From positions 1 to 8,242 of the forward strand of contig JACPVD010000350.1 in NCBI GenBank assembly GCA_016191895.1: a stretch of DNA of 8,242 nt, in the 5' to 3' direction. A program made the position numbers and the translations under genes. A model generated the notes under the pieces. It worked only from the letters and a program-made list of their open reading frames with translations. It made no database searches and was not told the DNA's origin. Shown one piece after another: positions 4,840 to 8,242 of the stretch (positions within the stretch are counted from its first letter, which is position 1; every line of letters begins with the position of its first letter). The DNA is from Chloroflexota bacterium (GTDB lineage: Bacteria > Chloroflexota > Anaerolineae > Anaerolineales > Villigracilaceae).

Positions 4840-6174
4840 TCAATCCCCCAGCAAATCCGCAAGGAAATCCATCAGCCCGCCGGTTTGAGTCGACTCATCT
4901 TTTTGCGGCGTGACCTGAAGATCGCCCGCCACCCCGCCGCTTTGGCCGTTGATCAACACCAGATGCTCGCGCCCATCGAAGGGAAGTTCGGTCATCCATA
5001 CCGGGAGCAGGGTGAGTTTGAACGACTCGATGACCAGATTTGCAGACGACGTATGCACGATATTCGCGTTGTTGACCAGATGCGGCAGGTCGCGTTTGTA
5101 TTTTGCATAGGTCTGGCCTCGCGCGTCGAGAGATGCGTCTGCCATCGGCACATCGTAAATTTCGGCGGGCCAATTTGCAAGAAAGCGCGGATCGTACGGC
5201 TGGATGGATTTCAGATCGAAGGTGGGAATCAACTTCAAGAAGACAGCCGATGTCTTTCGCGAAGCGGGAAGCGGCAGGTCATCCACCATCACGGGATATT
5301 GATCGGAATGGCGCGTAACCGTTTGCCCCCCGCGTTTTCCCATGACTTCATTTTCCTGTTGAATCATTTCGTAGGTGTAATCGACCCCGCCGCCCACATC
5401 GAACGTCCACATGGGCAGGTATAAGCCGCGCGGAAGTTCCACTTGTTTTTCGGGTTTGAAGCCGTTGCCTTCCACCCAGTCTACGAGCAGTTTGATGGCG
5501 CGTTTTTGGTCGAAGGCCTGCGGGATGATTCCATCCGGCGCGAGCAGGTCTTTTGTTTTTTCAAGGCTCACCACATGCGGCGAGTCGCAGTACACGCACG
5601 AAGTTGAGATTTGTTTGGGCGGCAAGATAAATTCTGCGCCGCATCCGTTGCAATGAAAGACCTGTTCCTGCAACGGTTTGCCGTGTCCGCGTTGGGTTGC
5701 CATGGCAACGATGAAATCCTTTTCACCCGCAAGGGGCATCGTTCCCGAGTCTATGATTTGGTTGCGCGTGCAGTAATCGCAGACAAGCGCCTGCCCATCT
5801 GGGGAAAACGACATGCGTCCGCCGCATTTGGGGCACATGAATCGTTGCGCATCTGCTGTGCGCATCCCTTCAGGAACCGGCGGCAATTTGTCGGGATCGA
5901 TCACTTCGTCCGCTTTGAGTGTCCCATCGAGAATCGCCAGCGAGCGACGCGCTCGCGCATGGCGCAGATCGTGCGAAAGACAATTTTCCAGCGCCTTGCG
6001 TTTTTCCGCGGAGTCGATTGTCACTTCGCTCATCCAAAACCACGCTTCGGCGGTCACATCATGCGAGCCGGCCATGTAAATGGCGCGGTCAAGATAGCGG
6101 CGGGCCGTATCACGATTGCCGGCCTTCGCTTCGATAATTCCCGTGCGGAGAAGTTCCTTTGAATATTCTTCCAT
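4840..6174 (-). CDS. Helical-repeat and double zinc-ribbon protein of unknown function
   Basis: 444 residues. The first 85 or so look like a TPR-type helical pair: EYSKELLRTGIIEAKAGNRD, then ARRYLDRAIYMAG and AWFWMSEV. Two zinc ribbons follow: C114-x2-C117 with C132-x2-C135 (CPKCGGRMSF / CDYC), and C175-x2-C178 with C193-x2-C196 (CNGCGAEF / CVYC). The remainder (about 200-430) is a beta-rich domain with LPMWTFDVGGGVDYTYEM, YPVMVDDLPLPAS and LLPVWMTELPFDG. No membrane segment and no signal peptide are visible, so it should be cytoplasmic. The layout recalls bacterial proteins loosely annotated as zinc-ribbon or primosome/helicase-like, but no helicase motifs are present. It begins 62 bp after folP, with a short-period repeat filling the gap and only a weak GAGA before ATG 6174, and ends 48 bp before the sigma gene. 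The C-terminus ends in acidic LADLLGD. I do not recognise its role. Confidence 0.8.
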   Translation of the reverse strand: MEEYSKELLRTGIIEAKAGNRDTARRYLDRAIYMAGSHDVTAEAWFWMSEVTIDSAEKRKALENCLSHDLRHARARRSLAILDGTLKADEVIDPDKLPPVPEGMRTADAQRFMCPKCGGRMSFSPDGQALVCDYCTRNQIIDSGTMPLAGEKDFIVAMATQRGHGKPLQEQVFHCNGCGAEFILPPKQISTSCVYCDSPHVVSLEKTKDLLAPDGIIPQAFDQKRAIKLLVDWVEGNGFKPEKQVELPRGLYLPMWTFDVGGGVDYTYEMIQQENEVMGKRGGQTVTRHSDQYPVMVDDLPLPASRKTSAVFLKLIPTFDLKSIQPYDPRFLANWPAEIYDVPMADASLDARGQTYAKYKRDLPHLVNNANIVHTSSANLVIESFKLTLLPVWMTELPFDGREHLVLINGQSGGVAGDLQVTPQKDESTQTGGLMDFLADLLGD

Positions 6175-6181
6175 GGAGTCT

Positions 6182-6236
6182 CGTAATGCGTAATACGTAA
6201 TACGTAATACGTAATTTACGCATTACGTTTTACGTT
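6182..6236. repeat. TAATACG heptamer repeat with hairpin between folP and the zinc-ribbon gene
   Basis: TAATRCG words repeat in tandem from 6184 to 6214, then the complementary word CATTACG and TTTTACG follow. The arms CGTAATGCGTAA (6182-6193) and TTACGCATTACG (6216-6227) are perfect 12-bp inverted complements with a 22-base loop. The tract fills almost the whole gap between the folP stop and the next start, so in the message it would form an AT-rich stem near the ribosome site of the zinc-ribbon gene. No clean U-run follows it on the minus strand, so a terminator is not called. Confidence 0.75.
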
Positions 6237-7124
6237 TTATTCTTTCCGTCTCACAATCGCATCCGTCATCTTTGCCACACGCGCCATTTGTTTTACATCA
6301 TGCACGCGGATAATGTCCGCGCCGCGCGTAATGCCGACGGCCACAGTGGCGGCTGTGCCTTCCGCGCGCTGATCAGGCGGCAGGTCGAGCGTGAAGCCGA
6401 TAAACGATTTGCGCGACGTCCCCAACAAAACGGGATATCCCAACGCGCGGATTTCATCCAGCCGGTTGATCAGTTCCAGGTTATGCTCGCGCGTCTTTCC
6501 AAAACCGACGCCGGGATCCAGGACAATGTGCGAGTCGGCGATTTGGGCTTGTTTCGCCAGTGCCACGCATTCGAGTAATTCCCGTTTTACATCTTCCATT
6601 AAATTTTTATATTCCGCGCCCGCATAAGCATTCCCCAACTTCTCGCGGACTTCGACGCTGGCCGGATTGCTTCGGTTGTGCATGAGAATCACCGGCGTTT
6701 TATATTTTGCCGCCACCAGCGCGAGGTTATCGTCTGCGCGTAATCCCCACACGTCATTGACGATCTGCGCCCCGGCCTTGATTGACTCTTCGGCCACCTG
6801 CGCTTTATAAGTATCGATGGAAATAATTGCATCGGAAAAGTTTTTGCGCAACGCGGATACAACGGGAATCACGCGCTCCATTTCTTCATCGGCATTGACC
6901 GGGGCGGAGCCGGGGCGGGTCGATTCGCCGCCCACATCCAAAATATCCGCGCCGGATTCGAGGAAGCTCCGCGCCTGTTCCACCGCCGCGTTGACCGCAT
7001 CCCCCTTTGCGATGATCCCGTCACCGGAAAACGAATCGGGAGTCACATTCAAGATTCCCATCACATACGTGCGGGAACCCCAGTTGAATGTAAAACTCCC
7101 GATGTTTAGCGAGGTTGAGCGCAT
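6237..7124 (-). CDS. folP: Dihydropteroate synthase
   Basis: 295 residues, normal length. The enzyme joins p-aminobenzoate to the pterin pyrophosphate to give dihydropteroate in cytoplasmic folate synthesis, and is the sulfonamide target. All family motifs are present: MGILNVTPDSFSGDG (22-36), ILDVGGESTRPGS (61-73), ISIDTYK (101-107), VNDVWG (122-127), LMHNRS (147-152), LDPGVGFGK (202-210), LLGTSRKSFIG (233-243) and RVHDVKQM (273-280). The frame is open upstream to a GTG at 7178, but that extension is just the translated palindrome at 7131-7178, so ATG 7124 is preferred; it leaves about 20 residues before the first motif, as usual. No ribosome-binding sequence is seen before it. It follows the STAS-like gene by 66 bp and is probably in the same message. 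No other folate gene is visible in the window. Confidence 0.96.
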   Translation of the reverse strand: MRSTSLNIGSFTFNWGSRTYVMGILNVTPDSFSGDGIIAKGDAVNAAVEQARSFLESGADILDVGGESTRPGSAPVNADEEMERVIPVVSALRKNFSDAIISIDTYKAQVAEESIKAGAQIVNDVWGLRADDNLALVAAKYKTPVILMHNRSNPASVEVREKLGNAYAGAEYKNLMEDVKRELLECVALAKQAQIADSHIVLDPGVGFGKTREHNLELINRLDEIRALGYPVLLGTSRKSFIGFTLDLPPDQRAEGTAATVAVGITRGADIIRVHDVKQMARVAKMTDAIVRRKE

Positions 7125-7130
7125 AATACT

Positions 7131-7178
7131 GGTGGTCGAGTAGTTTCGTATGTTCGTCGCGAAACGTATCGAGACCAC
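7131..7178. repeat. REP-like palindrome between the STAS-like gene and folP
   Basis: It starts GGTGGTCGAGTA and ends TATCGAGACCAC, the same outer arms as the copies at 727-816, but its inner stem is different: GTTTCG (7143-7148) pairs with CGAAAC (7160-7165) around an 11-base loop. Keeping the ends and varying the middle is typical of REP-type elements. It lies six bases before folP and replaces any ribosome site there. Confidence 0.8.
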
Positions 7179-7190
7179 GCAATGACGGGG

Positions 7191-7610
7191 CTAAATCTGA
7201 TCCAACGGGCGCGCGAGCCAGGCTTCGGCTTCGTTGATGTCGGTGAAAATCTTCATTGCCGACGCGGTCTCCGCAAGCGCAAGCGACGCCACGTTGACGA
7301 TCGCATCCGCAACGGATCGATCCGCCACCACCACCGCCACGCGAATGTTCCGTGCAGATGGGTCGCTGTTTGCATCCACCGCCATGCGGATGGCCTTTTC
7401 GGGAATGTGCTTCACGGCGCGAAGATCGTACAAATTACGCGTGCGGCGGTCGGAGCCGAGTAGGTGTTCCAGGGCAAACTCGTGCCAGTGGGCGAGGGTC
7501 GCGTCTGAAAGATCGGTGAAGGTCAACGTCATACCGCCATCGCCGCGGCGAATCACGGAATAGCCGACATCGGCAGTGGGCGTCCAGTTAAGGGGTTTGG
7601 ATTCGGTCAT
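7191..7610 (-). CDS. SpoIIAA/STAS-like domain protein
   Basis: 139 residues from ATG 7610, chosen because AGGAG (plus 7618-7622) lies seven bases upstream; the frame extends to 7652 but has no ribosome site there. The sequence alternates strands and helices as in STAS or SpoIIAA-like domains: GMTLTFTDLSDATLAHWHEFA (26-46), RNLYDLRAVKHIP (58-70), RNIRVAVVVADRSVADAIV (87-105), MKIFTDINEAEAWLARP (119-135). The ending EAEAWLxxP is common in that group. These domains usually take part in protein interactions, sometimes regulated by serine phosphorylation; no kinase or phosphatase partner is visible here. It has its own TATAAT box at 7636-7641 and is probably the first gene of a message continuing into folP. 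The exact role is unknown. Confidence 0.7.
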   Translation of the reverse strand: MTESKPLNWTPTADVGYSVIRRGDGGMTLTFTDLSDATLAHWHEFALEHLLGSDRRTRNLYDLRAVKHIPEKAIRMAVDANSDPSARNIRVAVVVADRSVADAIVNVASLALAETASAMKIFTDINEAEAWLARPLDQI

Positions 7611-7635
7611 GGGTTCTCTCCTGTTGATGCTTGTG

Positions 7636-7641
7636 ATTATA
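7636..7641 (-). promoter_or_regulatory. -10 box of the STAS-like gene
   Basis: A perfect TATAAT on the minus strand, followed by a leader of about 20 bases that contains AGGAG and then ATG 7610. No good -35 box is seen 17 bp upstream. It faces away from the tRNA promoter, whose TATAAT is about 40 bp away on the other strand. Confidence 0.55.
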
Positions 7642-7682
7642 ACGCAGGGCAAAACAAATTCTCACATTTTGAAATCGCATGC

Positions 7683-7688
7683 TATAAT
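7683..7688 (+). promoter_or_regulatory. -10 box of the tRNA-Val gene
   Basis: A perfect TATAAT ending 10 bases before the mature tRNA 5' end, leaving a pre-tRNA leader of only a few bases. The -35 region is poor in consensus bases. Confidence 0.55.
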
Positions 7689-7698
7689 GCCGTCACCC

Positions 7699-7772
7699 GG
7701 GCGCTTAGCTCAGTTGGTTAGAGCACTTCGTTTACACCGAAGGGGTCGGGGGTTCGAGTCCCTCAGCGCCCA
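7699..7772 (+). tRNA. trnV: tRNA-Val (anticodon TAC)
   Basis: A complete 74-base cloverleaf. The acceptor stem GGGCGCT (7699-7705) pairs with AGCGCCC (7765-7771) and A7772 is the discriminator. The D-loop has AGTTGGTTAGAGC. The anticodon stem CTTCG/CGAAG (7726-7730, 7738-7742) encloses TTTACAC, placing TAC at 7733-7735. The T-arm has GGGGG-TTCGAGT-CCCTC (one G-U pair). CCA is not encoded. It reads valine codons GTA and, by wobble, others. It has its own TATAAT box. Confidence 0.97.
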
Positions 7773-7776
7773 CTGG

Positions 7777-7811
7777 TCAAGTACAAAGGTAGATAGGTAC
7801 ACAAGTAAACA
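7777..7811. repeat. 7-8-bp-period repeat just after the tRNA
   Basis: Words AAGTACA, AAGGTAG, ATAGGTAC, ACAAGTAA, ACACGG succeed each other directly downstream of the tRNA. GGTACACAAGTAAAC (7796-7810) is the exact reverse complement of 2386-2400. A matching inverted word TGTTTACTT (7878-7886) lies beyond the hairpin, pairing with AAGTAAACA at 7803-7811. Confidence 0.6.
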
Positions 7812-7850
7812 CGGAAGCGCAGGGCTTAAGAACTCTACACTTCCGTGTTT
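7807..7850 (+). terminator. Hairpin downstream of tRNA-Val, possible terminator
   Basis: AAACACGGAAG (7807-7817) and CTTCCGTGTTT (7840-7850) are perfect 11-bp inverted complements with a 22-base loop. It starts 35 bases after the tRNA. The following bases TAGTTGTTTC are only moderately T-rich and the loop is long, so it may be a repeat-derived palindrome that also ends the tRNA transcript rather than a classical terminator. A smaller palindrome TCATCCTTGGATGA lies at 7859-7872. Confidence 0.4.
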
Positions 7851-7911
7851 TAGTTGTTTCATCCTTGGATGACCACCTGTTTACTTTTTTACTTCTCTTC
7901 ATCCCCTCTGC

Positions 7912-7917
7912 TATAAT
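7912..7917 (+). promoter_or_regulatory. -10 box giving a leaderless message for the SDR gene
   Basis: A perfect TATAAT seven bases before the ATG at 7925. Transcription should begin at or within a base or two of the start codon, and no ribosome-binding sequence is present in between. The -35 region at the usual distance reads TTACTT, a weak match. Confidence 0.6.
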
Positions 7918-7924
7918 CCCAAAC

Positions 7925-8242
7925 ATGATCCTCATCACCGGCGCCACCGGTTTCATCGGACGCACTCTCGTACGCCAGCTTTCGTCCATTGGATACCCGC
8001 TGCGCGCATTGATTCGTCCCTCGCCGCGCACGCCGCGCCTGCCCAAAGGCGTCCCTGTGGAAGTGGCAGTCGTGTCCCTGGCGGATAAGCGCGGCCTGCG
8101 TGCCGCCCTGCGGGATGTGGATACCATCTTCCACCTCGCCAGCGCGGAGAACCAGGGCAGCCGCGGCAGCCTGCTGGCAACCGATATTCAAGGGACGGAA
8201 AATCTCGTCGAAGCGGCATCCGATGCGGGCGTGGATCGAATC
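7925..8242 (+). CDS. NAD(P)-binding atypical short-chain dehydrogenase, C-terminus cut by window edge
   Basis: 106 codons are visible and the frame is still open at the right edge. The protein starts MILITGATGFIGRTLVRQL, with the Rossmann nucleotide-binding pattern T-G-A-T-G-F-I-G (5-12) at the very N-terminus. Further matches are LRALIRP (27-33), DVDTIFHLAS (64-73), where epimerase-type SDRs have the second glycine/alanine-rich strand, and GTENLVEAASDAGVDRI (90-106), the usual helix before the next strand. It belongs to the NAD-dependent epimerase/dehydratase superfamily and most resembles the atypical NDUFA9-like SDRs, though the region deciding the substrate and catalytic residues lies outside. 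The ATG is fixed by the TATAAT seven bases upstream and by the motif position; there is no ribosome site, so translation is probably leaderless. Confidence 0.9.
   Translation, partial: MILITGATGFIGRTLVRQLSSIGYPLRALIRPSPRTPRLPKGVPVEVAVVSLADKRGLRAALRDVDTIFHLASAENQGSRGSLLATDIQGTENLVEAASDAGVDRI

Noticed and set aside
6182..6236. CRISPR array
   Set aside because: Units are only seven bases with no spacers and no cas genes; this is a short tandem repeat.
7611..7652. Upstream start of the STAS-like gene at 7652
   Set aside because: It would place the TATAAT box inside the coding region, while AGGAG lies seven bases before ATG 7610.
7777..8219. Minus-strand open frames over the SDR gene
   Set aside because: They are shadows of the plus-strand gene, whose TGATGFIG motif and codon pattern are clear; the frames match no family.

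Overview
The window looks like chromosomal DNA of a Chloroflexota bacterium, most likely of the Anaerolineae. This is an inference from three things: the DUF1800/DUF1501 pair next to an ECF sigma/anti-sigma pair, promoters with TATAAT placed a few bases before the ATG, and abundant degenerate 7-8-bp-period repeats and small palindromes between and inside genes. No transposase, phage, CRISPR or plasmid gene is visible.

Layout. Nearly everything from 1 to 7610 is read on the minus strand. In transcription order it runs: a SpoIIAA/STAS-like protein (7610-7191); dihydropteroate synthase FolP (7124-6237); a helical-repeat plus double zinc-ribbon protein (6174-4840); an ECF sigma factor (4791-4255); its zinc-finger anti-sigma factor (4268-3708, overlapping the sigma gene by 14 bp); two related multi-pass membrane proteins (3698-3210 and 2919-2359); a Tat-type lipoprotein of the DUF1800 family (2309-828); and a DUF1501 protein that runs off the left edge (706-1). 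On the plus strand lie tRNA-Val(TAC) (7699-7772) and the start of an atypical short-chain dehydrogenase (7925 to the right edge). The tRNA and the STAS-like gene are divergent, each with its own TATAAT box.

How the genes may work together. The sigma, anti-sigma and first membrane-protein genes are tightly packed. A bipartite promoter motif, GCAACTTTT then CCTGTAT with exactly 17 bp between GCAAC and TGTAT, occurs both just before the sigma gene and just before the second membrane-protein gene, which heads toward DUF1800 and DUF1501. The simplest reading is an autoregulated ECF circuit that senses an envelope signal and switches on a membrane and exported-protein module. The function of DUF1800/DUF1501 is not established. 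The DUF1501 protein here lacks the front half of the export signal usual for the family.

Repeats. Three kinds crowd the gaps: (1) degenerate tandem words of about 7-8 bp at 1-49, 2017-2040, 2310-2446, 3804-3870, 6182-6236 and 7777-7811, some inside reading frames and translated in frame; (2) palindromes with GGTGGTCGAG / TCGAGACCAC arms at 727-816 and 7131-7178; (3) palindromes around ACCTGTCAGGT at 3014-3207. They have altered gene ends: an extra tail on one membrane protein, no recognisable ribosome site before DUF1800, and a misleading upstream start for folP.
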